A stretch of DNA of 64,000 nt, from the NCBI GenBank assembly GCA_029783825.1, contig JAREIK010005837.1, positions 1-64,000 of the forward strand, given 5' to 3'. The stretch is from Sapria himalayana (lineage: Eukaryota; Streptophyta; Magnoliopsida; Malpighiales; Rafflesiaceae). Of the stretch, positions 37,391 to 49,800 are shown in pieces. Position numbers and translations under genes: made by a program. Position 1 is the stretch's first letter. Every line of letters begins with the position of its first letter. The notes beneath the pieces are model-generated. The model was not told where the DNA came from, searched no databases, and saw nothing but the letters and a program-made list of their open reading frames with translations.

Positions 37391-39631
37391 GATGAAAGAA
37401 ATAGGTGGTAAAGCTAGAGGAAAAAACTTAGTGGTCAAACTAGATCTATTGAAAGCCTTCGATAGAGTGGAATGGGATACCCTTTGCTTTGTGTTAAGAA
37501 GTTTCGGCTTCTCTGAGCTGACCATAGATTTAATTTATAGATGTATTTCAAGCACCTGGGTATGAGTCCTGGTAAATGGAAAGTTAAGTGAGGAATTTAA
37601 ACCAAATAAAAGTTTAAGGCAAGGAGATCTGTTATCCCCCCTTCTTTTTGATATATATAGAACTATTAATACGAAACTTGAATAAGAAAATATCTGAAGG
37701 TAAAATAATGCCATTCAGACAACCAAGGAATACACCCAGAATTGGTTGTTTAGCCTACGCAGATGACTTTATAATATTTACTAATGCTAGCACAAAGTCT
37801 TTAATGAATCTTATGGATCTTCTGCAAATATTTGAAAAAGAGACAGGCCAAATGGTTAATAAAAGTAAATGTCAGTTTATGCTTGCAAAAAAATGCAAAA
37901 CCAAAGTTAGTAGATAAAATAAAAAATATTACAGGTTTTGCGGAAATTAAAGGGGCATTAATGTATCTAGGTTGTCCGATATACGAGGGGAGGTTGAAGG
38001 AAGAATATCTAACCTACCTTCAAGACAAATTAAGAAAGAAAATAGCAGGATGGAAAGAAGAGCTCCTAGGATTTGGGGGGAGGATTACGTTGCTTTCACA
38101 TGTATTACAAAGCACATTCACACACATATTATCAGTGATACATCCCCCTAAAAAATTTATTAAAAAACTCTAATTAGTAATGGCAAACTTCTTATGGGGT
38201 AAAAAACAAGGCAGAAATAAACTACACTGGAAGGACTGGAAAAGTATTTGTTATCCGAAAGAGGAAGCAGGCTTAGGTCTTATGAGCCTCCAGGACTCGG
38301 CAGCTGCCTGGGACTGCAAAAGCTGGTGGAGACTTAAAGAAAGCGATAATCTATGGGCTAAATATATGCGGGTAAAATATTTAGATAAGAAAAATAAGAC
38401 TTCTAAGAAAGCTTCGAATAGTTGGAAGTCAATGGAAAAACAAAAAGAGTTAGTAGACTCACACTCTATACTAAAGAAGAGTGGCTGGAAATGGACGTTA
38501 ACACAACAAGGAAACTTTTACCTCAAATCGGCAAAAGATTTGGCCAGAAAGAAAAAACCGGTACAAACTCTATTTAAATGGGTATGGCAAGAAAATGTCC
38601 CGCAAAAAATGTGCTCCTTCACATGGAAGGCATTATTGAATGCTATACCGGTAGATAGAAATGTACAAAAGAAAGGGATAAACATGGTTTCAAGATGCGA
38701 ATGCTGTTCTCAAGCGGTTGAAACAACTGATCATTTGCTTTCGAATGGTCCCATTACAGCAGAAATATGGAGAGAGATGGAAGGGAAAAAAAGAATATGT
38801 AAAATAGAAGATGGATTAATAGATAAAGTTGAAAAATGGGAAAAAGTAAACATGAAAAGCCCCGCCAGGAAATGGCTTAATCAGAAACTGCCGCATCTAA
38901 TTATTTGGTGCATTTGGAAATCTAGAAACAAAAGCAAATATGAAAATATAAGGATGAACTTAACAGAAATTATAAAAGATATTAGAAAGGAGATATATAA
39001 TATATCAATAATAAAACCGATAGTAATACAGGATTTGAAACAAGAAAAGAAGCTTGAGAATGAATGGGATCTCACATACAAAGTGTTAAAACAGCAATGA
39101 GCTAAATGTATACAATGGAATGCTCCGCCGGTTGGCAAAATTTCACTTAATACGGATGGGAGTTTTAGCAGCGACACTGGAATAGAAGGAGGAGGCGGGG
39201 TAATAAGAGATCATATAGGGACAGTACAGAGAGCATTTACCAGATCTAGTAGGGCATCCTCAGCTTTAGAATCAGAAATTAGAGCATTAAAATCAGGGTT
39301 AGAGATATGTAAGTAGCTAAACTTTAAAAACATTGAAGTTCATGTAGACTCAAAATTACTAGTTGATACGGTAATTAATAAAAAAATATTATGGAGGTAT
39401 GAAGAGGATCTAGAAGTTATTCTTAATCTTTTGGAAGAATTGAAGGCCTCAATAATACATATATATAGAGAAGCCAATAATCTAGTGGACTGTCTATCTA
39501 AAATAGGCACCACCAGAAGAAATATAGATTATAATGAGAAATTCATGCCAAATAAACTAAAGGGAATAGCATGTTTAGATAAAATGGGTTTTCCTTATAT
39601 TAGAACAAATAAACAGACCACGAAGATATGA
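37391..39631 (+). pseudogene. LINE ORF2 remnant: reverse transcriptase, zf-RVT, RNase H
   Basis: Starts within the reverse transcriptase at KLDLLKAFDRVEWDTL (motif A). It continues through SLRQGDLLSPLLF (motif B) and CLAYADDFIIFTNA, the catalytic YADD box of motif C. From 38180 there is a long open stretch with ANFLWGKKQGRNKLHWKDW and a cysteine/histidine zf-RVT region (CECCSQAVETTDHLL). From about 39115 an RNase H domain follows, with LNTDGSFSSDTG, ALESEIRAL, VHVDSKLLVD and IYREANNLVDCLSK. These keep the acidic residues of that fold. Breaks: TGA near 37563, frameshifts near 37650 and 37905 (an A-run), TAA near 38171, TGA at 39098 and TAG near 39315. Endonuclease and ORF1 are absent because of the 5' truncation. 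Confidence 0.93.
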
Positions 39632-40829
39632 CATAGTCTCATATGTTTCCTGGATTGTGCGGGAATTCATTTGCAGAGAATTTCTGTCTCACAATTAAAT
39701 GGAATGGAAGGATGGAGATTGAGCCAAATGGATATATATGAAGGAGATCTCATTGTAGTATATATTAATTCTGCATTTTGGCAGAATGGTGCATAGCTAT
39801 ACTGTATGGTTGTTAAAATAATATGTATGTAATTTAGAATTTCTGCATACTCAAAATATGTGCTAATTCCGCATTTTGGCAGAAGTTGATAACCTCTGCA
39901 GAAAGGATGTATTTTGATTTTCTTTGCAGGACAACATGTATTTTGATTTTCTCTGCAGAAGCTTGCCTTATGTTGTATTAGTTTAATCAAGAATAAGGGT
40001 AGTAGGGTGTCAAGTTCTGGTAGGCACGGTTGTTGTTTTTTTTTTGTTTTCTCTTTGCTTTTGTTCTAGGATCATCAGCGAATACACGAGGAAGGAAGAC
40101 GGCTGGAATCTTGTGAAGATTAGAGCCAGACGCACAGGGGAAAGGAGAGATAGAGGTTCGTCCACATGGGCAGCACTAATCTATAGTGGATGCTGCTGCT
40201 AAAGAGCCTCCAGTGAGGATGCTGCTACTGCCTAAAACTAGCGAAAGAGTCTATAGGGATGCTACTAAAACTGCTTCCATAAATATGCAGTGACAATATC
40301 AAATAAAGAGCCTTCACTGAGTACATATCATGGAAAACTTGTTGCTACCTGTTGCTACCAAAGCCTGTTGCTGTCAGGATAACTCCTGTTGTTGCTATCT
40401 TTTGCTGTCTGTTGCTGTTAGGATTAGTTGCTGTCTGTTGCTGCCAAAGCACATGTAGAGTGCCCCCTATTGCTGCCAAAGCATGTTGCTGTCAGGATAA
40501 CTCCTGCTGTTGCTGTCCATTGCTGTTAGGATTAGTTGCTGTCTGTTGCTGCCCCCTGTTGCTGCCCCCTGTTGCTGTCAGGAGAACTCCCGCTGTTGAG
40601 ACGAATATAACCACTGGAGTGGAAAGACTCCCTGCTGTTCAATGTCATATAATAAGGAAGAATCATACAGAGTGCGGTTACTTTTTCAACTAATCCTAAG
40701 GAAAAGATAGTTTCTCTGAATTATTGGCTAGGGTATTGGTCTGTAAATAGTATGTCTTTTAAGTTTTCTGATGTTGTAAAGGTCTTCCTCCGCCTACAAG
40801 TGAGGGATATGTTTTCTTTAATAAATGTT
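39632..40829 (+). other. LINE 3' region with TTTTGGCAGAA and GTTGCTG repeats
   Basis: Non-coding 3' part of the LINE. A pair of TCTGCATTTTGGCAGAA-like words occurs at 39770-39787 and 39865-39885. At about 40340-40600 a GTTGCTGCC/GTTGCTGTC minisatellite is mixed with CAGGATAACTCC phrases. The cysteine-rich reading frame there (runs of CCC) is an artefact of this repeat. Confidence 0.7.
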
Positions 40830-40837
40830 AAAAAAAA

Positions 40838-40853
40838 AAGTAATGATTGAATT
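40838..40853 (+). repeat. LINE target-site duplication, right copy
   Basis: Identical to 37374-37389 and directly after the A-run at the LINE 3' end. Confidence 0.93.
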
Positions 40854-41052
40854 CAAAAATAAAATAAAATAAAATAAAATAAAATAAATAAAATAAATAA
40901 ATAAAATAAATAAAATAAATAAAATAAATAAAATAAATAAAATAAATAAAATAAATAAAATAAATAAAATAAATAAATAAATAAAATAAATAAAATAAAT
41001 AAATAAATAAATAAAATAAATAAAATAAATAAAATAAATAAAATAAATAAAA

Positions 41053-41099
<47 letters not shown>

Positions 41100-41380
41100 A
41101 ATAAATAAAATAAATAAAATAAATAAAATAAATAAAATAAATAAAATAAATAAAATAAATAAAATAAATAAAATAAATAAAATAAATAAAATAAATAAAA
41201 TATATAAAAAAATAAAAAAAAATAAAATAAATGAGATAGATGGGATGGATGGGATGGATGGGATGGATGGGACTGATGGGATGGATGAGATATATGTAAT
41301 AAATAAAATAAATAAATAAAATAAAATAAATAAAATAAATAAAATAAATAAAATAAATAAAATAAATAAAATAAAAGTTT
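40854..41380 (+). repeat. Compound (AAATA)n/(AATA)n array with a GGGATGGAT island
   Basis: About 0.5 kb of AAATAAAAT units mixed with AAAT. A 60-bp island at about 41231-41290 of GGGATGGATG units lies inside. It begins immediately after the LINE target duplication, so the pre-insertion locus was already at the edge of this A-rich sequence, or the array grew afterwards. Confidence 0.92.
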
Positions 41381-41944
41381 AGCGTGTCAAATTAAATTAA
41401 ACTGATTATACTTGATTGAACCAGTTTGAACTATTCTACCAACTTCTAGAAAACTCAATAATATTCACACATATAATTGAAAATAATTGAGCAAAAGTTT
41501 CTCAATTCACTTTGAAATGTTCTCATGATATGTGTTGTTGTGTGCTAGGAATCCCAAATCACTTTTATTTATAAGCAAGATTCCAAGTTTTTAAATTTTT
41601 GATGCAACATTTAGTAAGCCATCATAGCTTTCACATGTCAAGTCAATCCTTGGTAGGTATACACATCATCATATAATAAGCACACTTTCAAGCACTAACC
41701 ATTAATGCACGAGAACACATAGTAAGCACATAATCAATGTTCACCACTCATGTAAGCCAAGACATGAAAATCATACATTCTAACACATGATATTCAAGCA
41801 AGTAAGCATGTGATAAGCTTGTACTTCAACATATGATATAAAAATAATTATTCTTATTAATTTTTTCATAGACTTTATTGTCATTTTCCTACATGATTCA
41901 TTTATATTATTATAGTTGCATTCATCTTTAACAAAGAGTATCTT

Positions 41945-41996
<52 letters not shown>

Positions 41997-44069
41997 GATT
42001 TATATTTACCATGTATATAACATTTGTAAATTAAATTTATCTCAAAACTATTTCAAACATAATAACTTCATATTTATGTTTCTTGAAATAAAATACTTAT
42101 ATTTCTAATAATTTCCATATTCCTTCAATAGATGTCGCATAGTGTATGATTCCTTGTGATCTCTCTTGTGTTAGTGATGAGTGGACTTGTTGAATCAAGT
42201 TTAGTAATATTAAAATAATGATTTCATACTGATATAATAAGATCAACATATAGTAATGTATCATGGACAATTAAGCTAAGATAGTATAAAATATATGAAC
42301 CAAACTTTTTTGTACATAATTACCATCAATAATAATGTTTTTAAAAACATATAGCTTGGTACTAATAATCCGAACCAACAACATGGTAGACTTATCGGAA
42401 AAAGATGATGAATACTCTATCACTAAAAATATGAGTCTGATTCTCGTAGATGTTAGATATGTTTTCCATGGTGCTATCATGTATCATGTTGTTCATATAT
42501 TGGGACGTGAATTTTATCTATTCTAATCATGAAGCCTCATAGCTTATATACGGGCCAAATAATAATTTTGAGTTGAGTTTGGGAGAAGGGTAGATAGATA
42601 AAAAAAGTATAATATTTTTAATCTATAACATTTTTGATTTATATAGAGGATATTAAAATATTAAAAATATTTTGAAATTTTTAATATTTATAATCCCACA
42701 ATGTCATGCAATACAATAGATTTTTTTCAACCAAAAAATATTTTATCAACTTCAATTTATGATTTTAGCCACAACAATGTAGTTTATTATTACTTTAACA
42801 ATTCAATTTCTACCAAATTTATATTACTATAATTTATACCATTAACAACTATGGATTAAGAAGAGTTTATGTATCTTTATAATGTTGATCAATTTCATGC
42901 CATACAAGAGTATTCTCCTTACGATAACATTCGTTAGGGCACCCTTTATCCCATCATATTAATAACATCATCTTTTAACACATGGTAATTTTTCTGTGCT
43001 GCAATATGTTTATTTTAAATAATTTAAAAATCTAATAAATATGAGTAGTAATTGTTAGTTGAATGTTGTAGTTATTAGTTGAGTACCATAACTTTTAGTT
43101 GTAACCTACAAGCTTGAATCTAAGTTTCATGTTTCACAAAATTTATGGAAGATGTATCTTGTAATAAATAGTAATAAAGAATATAAGAAAATATGAGAAG
43201 TATTATGGAAATATATGTATCAATAATGAAACATTAATTTATAGTACTAGCGAATATATGTGAGTACTCTTTTATGTGAGTATTCTTTTATAGTTTAATA
43301 TGATATAAACATATTTACTAATTATTTTTTAGTCCAGAACTTATATTATTAAATATTATTTCATATCTTTATAAAATAAATATAAATTATTATAATCTAA
43401 AAAACATCAAATCAATATAATAAAAATAATAGTAACGTATCATAAAAATATAGCAAAATAAATTATAAAGAATATTAATAAGTTGTAAATAAAAAAAAAA
43501 TTTCAAAACTATTGAGAATTATATTGTATTTTTATATATTTTTTATCTTGAGATACTAGGATGAGATGATTCATATAGATTAAAAGTATTTATAGTTTCT
43601 TTTTGTATTTATATGTGAATTTTTATATTATTTAATAAATGATAATGTCATTTTATAATTGTTATTCATTATAATATAATATTGTGAGTTTTTATTTATT
43701 TTATTTAGCTGTTTATTTTTTATGGAAATACTCAATATGTAAAGTTTCATCAATCATTTTTATTCATATGTAAAGGAATGAGTTTTAGTTATATATTATT
43801 ATTATTGAGTATTATTTTTTTAATATCATTTTTTTTTCATTTTCATGTATTAATCTTCATATTTTTCCTATATATATATATATATATATATATGGACATG
43901 CAGATATATGGAAGGAATTTATGATGCTCTAGTAGAACATCTCTTTGCTATAGAAGTTGTAGTAAATGGACATTAAAAGTAACTTCATGCTCATGTGAAA
44001 AATTGTAGAAATATAGTATTTATTCTCTCACTCTCTATAAACATCATTGCTAACCATATTTTAGATATT
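41381..44069. other. AT-rich sequence without recognisable genes
   Basis: No coding signal I can support. It includes a long TG tract (41946-41993) and a TA tract (43870-43893). Two overlapping opposite-strand frames of 60-70 codons near 42271-42526 have no recognisable domain. The segment could belong to the E2 interior, but nothing shows this. Confidence 0.5.
41946..41993 (+). repeat. (TG)n microsatellite
   Basis: About 24 uninterrupted TG dinucleotides; a candidate polymorphic site. Confidence 0.97.
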
Positions 44070-44779
44070 TGTTGAATTTGTATGACTATATATAAATATT
44101 TGTATAACTATATATAAATAATTGTATAACTATTTAACACACTATATACTTAAATATAACTATATTTGTAAGTATGTATACATATATGTAAATCTATTTA
44201 TTTATTTATAACTTTATATATTTATGTATAACTATTTGTATGAATATATCTATATATAACTATATGTTTAACTATATAAAAATATTTATAGTTATATATA
44301 CTATATGTATAATAACATATAACTATAAATAATTGTATCTTATTATATGTATTGCTATAAAAATTTTATACATAACTATATTTAAATATATAATTTACAT
44401 CTTACATTTAATATACATTTCTATATATTAGTATTCAAAATTGTATTTTACTATAACTATACCTATACATAACTATAGGTATAGATATATAAAATTATAT
44501 AAATAAATTAATATACCTACATGTATAAATATAAGTTTAACTTTATGTGTAACTATATGTATAAACACAGGTCACTATATTTATAATTTCATGTATAACA
44601 ACATACAACATTATGTTTAATTATATGTGTATAACTAAATATAAATATTTTTAAAACTAAATACAACTTTATATAATTAAATATAACTATATTTTTAACT
44701 AGTTATACATATATGTAAAACTATATACTTGTTTATAACTTTGTATATATTTATGTATAACTAAATATAACTACTCATA

Positions 44780-44814
<35 letters not shown>

Positions 44815-45950
44815 CTAAATGTTTAATGATATATAATTTTTTATAACTATATATTTTATATGTATAATAACATATAACTATACATAATTTTATATTATTA
44901 ATGTATAACATATATTTAAATATATAATTAATAACATATATTTAACATATTTTTTTATATATTAGTATAAAAAATGTATTTTAGTATATCAATACCTCTA
45001 CAGAACTATATGTATAAATATATGAAATTATATGAACAAATATATATAAATACATGTATAAATATAAGTTTAACTATACGTGTAACTATATGTATGATCA
45101 CATGTAACTATATTTATAATTACATGTATAATAACATACAACATCATATTTAATTATATGTGTATAACTATATAAAAATATTTGTAAAACTAAATATAAC
45201 TTTATATAATTAAATATAACTATATTTTTAACTATTTATACATATATGTATACATATATGTAAATCTATATATTTGTTTATAACATTGTATATCTTTATG
45301 TATAAATAAATTTAATTACTCGTATGAATATATATATATATAACTAAATGTTTAATGATATATAATTTTTTATAACTATATATATTATATGTATACTAAC
45401 ATATAACTATAAATAATTTTATCATACTATGTGTATAACTATAAAAATATTATACATAACTATATTTAAATATAAAATTAACATTTATTTAATATACATT
45501 TTTATATATTAGTATAAAAATATATTTTAATATATCCATACCTATATATAACTATATGTATAAATTTATGAAATTATATGATAAAATATATATACATACA
45601 TGTATAAATATAAGTTTAACTATACGTGTAACTATATGTATAACTACATGTAATAATATTTATAATTATATGTATAAAAACATACAACACAATGGTTAAC
45701 TATATGTGTAGAACTATATATAAATATTCTTATAACTATAAATAACATTATATAAGAAATATAACTTTAATTTTAATTATGTATACATATGTGTAAATCT
45801 ATATAATTGTTTATAACTTTGTATATATTTATTTATATTTACTTATAACTATGTGTATGCATATATCTATATATAATTATATGTTTAACTATATGTAACT
45901 ATTTAACTATATTTACTATATGTATCCTAACATATAATTATATATGAGAT
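44070..45950 (+). repeat. ~540-bp AT-rich tandem repeat (block C), upstream of E3 TNP2
   Basis: Same family and orientation as block A. Anchors near 44465, 44999 and 45546 give periods of about 535-547 bp. About 3.5 units. CATGTATAACAACATACAAC-like, TTTATAACTTTGTATATATT and CATATAACTATAAATAATT-like segments keep the order seen in block A. It ends about 0.9 kb upstream of the E3 Transpos_assoc segment. Confidence 0.88.
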
Positions 45951-46195
45951 AATATTAATTTGTAGACCTAATTTTAAATTAAATGGCAAAAGATATAATA
46001 TCAACAATATGTAAGCACGTAGAATGAGAGTGTCCGTTGATCAGGCTCATATATGGTATAATACAAATAAAGGTCGTACTCTTACCTAATCCCAGCCCTT
46101 AGGCCTCAGACTCAAATATGAACTTATGTATGAAAAAAAATGTAATATTTGATAGGTTTATACAGAAAATTACATTTTCTTTTATATAATTTTTA
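45951..46195. other. Spacer between repeat block C and the CT-rich tract
   Basis: Short spacer with a GC-richer centre at about 46000-46115; nothing recognised. Confidence 0.4.
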
Positions 46196-46560
46196 ATTAT
46201 AACACTGCACTCTCTATGTGTCTCTCTCTCCCTCTCTAATTCTTCATGTCTCTATGTTCCTCTTTTTCTTTGTGTCACACACACTCTCTCTCTTGTTATT
46301 TTCTTTCTCAGTCTCCTTTTTGCTTGTTCTCTCTTTCTCTCTCTCCCCCTGTCTCTCCCTATATCTCCCTCTTTCTCTCTCTCCTCCCTCTCTCTCTCTT
46401 CCTCTCTCTCTATTTCCCTCTCTTTTCCATTCACCATTTCTCTCCCTCCTCTCTCCCTCATTCTCTCCCTTCTCTCTCTTCCCCATGTCTCCCCATTTCT
46501 TTGCCCCTCCCTCTTTCCCCACCTTATATATATCTCTCTCTCTCTCCCTCCCTCTCCTCA
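46196..46560. repeat. Polypyrimidine (CT-rich) low-complexity tract
   Basis: About 365 bp of CTCTCT and CCCTC on the plus strand. Overlapping reading frames here (S/L/F-rich on plus, R/E/G-rich on minus) are artefacts. It lies about 300 bp upstream of the E3 transposase start. CT tracts near plant transcription starts can influence promoters, but that role is only a guess here. Confidence 0.92.
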
Positions 46561-46852
46561 TTCAAACACTAAATGTTTTTTTTTGCTTTTCTTTCTTGTG
46601 CATTATCACATTTTTCTCCCTTTATCTAGTGTAAATGTGATATATATTAATCTTTATCGTGCAAAAATTGCTTTATTTATTAATGTAGATTTTGCAAATG
46701 CATTGCCTCGATATTCACAATATTTAATTTTTAAATATTCATATGTAAGTAATTTTATTTAATTATTTGTATATTTTGAAGTAATTGAATGTTTTATTCA
46801 AAATAATGATTGGACATTATTTTTTGTAAATAAAATAGGGCAAAATGAGCTT

Positions 46853-49800
46853 AGAACGTTAGTGGATGTATAGATGGGTTATTAATGGTTTTTTGAATAA
46901 AGATTTTTTTGACTGGGCTTGAAACTTTCATCAATTTTGCATGTCGTCAATCGAGATTGATGGATGGAAAAAAAATTAAATGTCCATATAATCATTGCAA
47001 GTGTTTAGGATATCCCTTTTCTTGATGCACACACTATAAGATATCATTTGGCTAAATATGGCTTTTTGCCAAAATATTTTGTTTGGATTTATCATGTGGA
47101 AAGAACAATGGCTCTAAATATTGACCAAAATGTGGGTATTGAATCATTTGCTTGTGGTGAAGAATCATCAAACACATACCATAGAATGATCTCGGAAGCT
47201 GCTGGTGCTGACTTCAATATAGATTACGTGGATGAACCACCTAATCCTAAAGCTCAGAAATTTTATGAAATGCCTAAAGCTGTAGATAAAAGTTGCGGCC
47301 TAGTTGTAAAACACATTCGTAATTGTCACTTGTAGCTCGACTAATGAGGATTAAGTTAGAAAATCATATGTCTGAAAAATTATTTGATCAGGTGACAGAA
47401 CTGATGAAAAAAATTATTCCGGTTAATAATTTGATCACTAACAACTTTTACAATACTAAAAAGTTACTATGAGGAACGGGTCTACCAGGGGAAAGAATTG
47501 ATTGTTGTTTAAATGGATGCATGTTATATCAGGGTGGTGATAGTGATTTAAATAGCTGTAAGTTTTGTGATCATCCTCAATTTAGGAAGACACCTCGTGT
47601 TGGCGATACGCAACAAAAATTGAAGGTTGTCTACATGAAGATGTATTATTTTCCATTAATTCCTCGATTACAAAGACTATATGCATCAAATACTACAGTA
47701 AATGATATGAGGTGCCATTCTGAGCATGTGGTTGAAGAAGGAGTAATGCGTCATCCAACATATTCACCTGCTTGGAAGCATTTTAAATATATACATCAAG
47801 ATTTTATGGCTGAAAATCGAAATGTGAGTTTGAGTCTCTACACTGATTGATTTCAGTCATTTGGGTAATCTGAACAATAGTATTCAACATGGCCAGTAAT
47901 AGTGACGCCTTATAACTTGCCTTCGTGATTGTGTATGAAGGAGTAATATATGTTTTTGTCAATATTGATTCTAGGGCCAAAAAATCCGAAAGAGATGCTG
48001 GATGTTTTCTTACAGCCTCTTATTGCAGAGTTAAATCATTTATAAAATGTTGGCATGAATACCTATGATATCTCAAAGAAGTAAAATTTCATTATGCGGG
48101 CAATCTTTATATGGATGGTAAGTGACATTACCACATATTCAATATTGTCTAGCTAGAGTACTGCAAGATGATTTGCATGCCCGTATTGCATGACAAATTT
48201 TGATGCATTTACCCTCAAATTTAGTGGTAAATAGTCATGGTTTGATAACCATCATATGTTTCTACCTACGAATCATTCTTTTCAAAGAAATATAACTACA
48301 TTTCGAAAAAATAAAACTGTGATGATAGTTGCACCAGTAGTTTATTCAAGAGATGATATTATGACAGAGATTCATAGTTTGGGTTTGAAGAAGGTAAATG
48401 AAAAGGAAGCTACTAGAAGTAATGGACCAATAGGCAAATTATTTGGGTGGAGGAATTGTAGTATATTTTGGCACTTGGCCTATAGGAAGTCCAATTTAAT
48501 TCTTCATAACTTAGATGTAATGCATATTGAAAAATATATTTTTGACAATGTTTTCAACATTGTCCTTAATGTAAATGGAAAAACAAAAGGCACTTTAAAA
48601 TCAAGACAAGAGCTGAATGATTACTATCAGCATTCTGAAATGAATCTGGATGAAGAAACAGAAAAATTCCTTAAAGATTTCTACCCACTTGATAAGAAGG
48701 CAAGATAGATATTATGTGAATGGGTTAAAATTTTGAATTTTCTAATGGATATGTGTTAAATATGGATAGATGCGTGGATATAAAGAATCTTAAGTTATTT
48801 GGAATGAAAAGTCATGATTGTCATGTATTTATGTAGACATTAATACCAATTGCATTCCGTGAATTACTTGTTCAAAGTGTTTGGAAGGTCCTTACAGAAT
48901 TTAGGTTGTTTTTTAAATAATTAACTACAACCACAATCAAAATAGATGACATAGTGAGGCTGGAGAATGAAATTCTACTTATTATTTGTAAGCTTGAACG
49001 GATATTCCCTCCGAGTTTTTTTGACTCGATGGAGCATTTGACGGTCCATTTGGCATGTGAAGCAAGGATTGCAGGCCCAAAGCAATTCAGGTGTATGTAT
49101 CCTTTTGAAAGGTAAATACATATAATTTGATGTGTTTTATTATTTAGTACTTTAAGTATTATTGTTATTTAATCTAATTGAAACCTATCATTATGGATGT
49201 AGGTATCTTCGTAAGTTAAAATTGAATGTAAGAAACAAGGCAAAAGTTGAAGGTTCAATTTGCAATACATATTTAGTAGAAGAAGCATCATCATTTTGTT
49301 CTTATTATTTTGAGGATCATGTTAATACAAAGAATAGAAATGTGCTACGGAATGATTAAGGTCATGTGATGGTAGAAGATGATTCTATGGACAAACTATG
49401 TATCTTCAAGCACCCTGTAAGAGCATTTGGAAGAGGAATGAAAAGATGTATGATAGATGATGAGTACAAAGCAACTCGGAGCTATGTTTTACTTAATTTT
49501 GAGGAGGTTGCACCATATATTGAGTATGTATACCCAAAATGGTTGTATGTCTAAGCATAGTTTAATTTTATCTTTAATAGGATTCTTAAAAATTGATATA
49601 CATTTTTTTTCTCTCTTTTTATATTTGTTGAGTATTTATGTTGAGCAGTTAAAATATAGACATCCAGCAATTTCTAGCAATGATGTCGATTATATGCTAG
49701 AAACTAAATTTGCGAATTGGTTAAAAAATTATGTGAGAATAATTAAGTTTTATATTTTTGAATTATTTAATTTATTAGTATCTTTTATTTGTTAATATCA

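Larger units (their letters stand above)
37390..40837 (+). mobile_element. 5'-truncated L1-type plant LINE insertion
   Basis: A 3.45-kb insertion with the marks of target-primed reverse transcription: exact 16-bp flanking duplications, 5' truncation inside the reverse transcriptase, and an A-run (about 40830-40839) at the 3' end. Content in order: reverse transcriptase, zf-RVT region, RNase H, then a 1.2-kb 3' region with GTTGCTG repeats. L1 lineages with a C-terminal RNase H are known in plants. The intact target duplication suggests a relatively recent event, although the ORF has several stops. Confidence 0.93.

Noticed and set aside
40352..40693. A 113-codon Cys-rich frame as a small secreted protein
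   Set aside because: The cysteines come from TGC and TGT triplets of the GTTGCTG minisatellite in the LINE 3' region, with no independent support.
46218..46634. Ser/Leu- and Arg/Glu-rich overlapping frames
   Set aside because: They lie on a CT-rich low-complexity tract and exist on both strands, so they are compositional.
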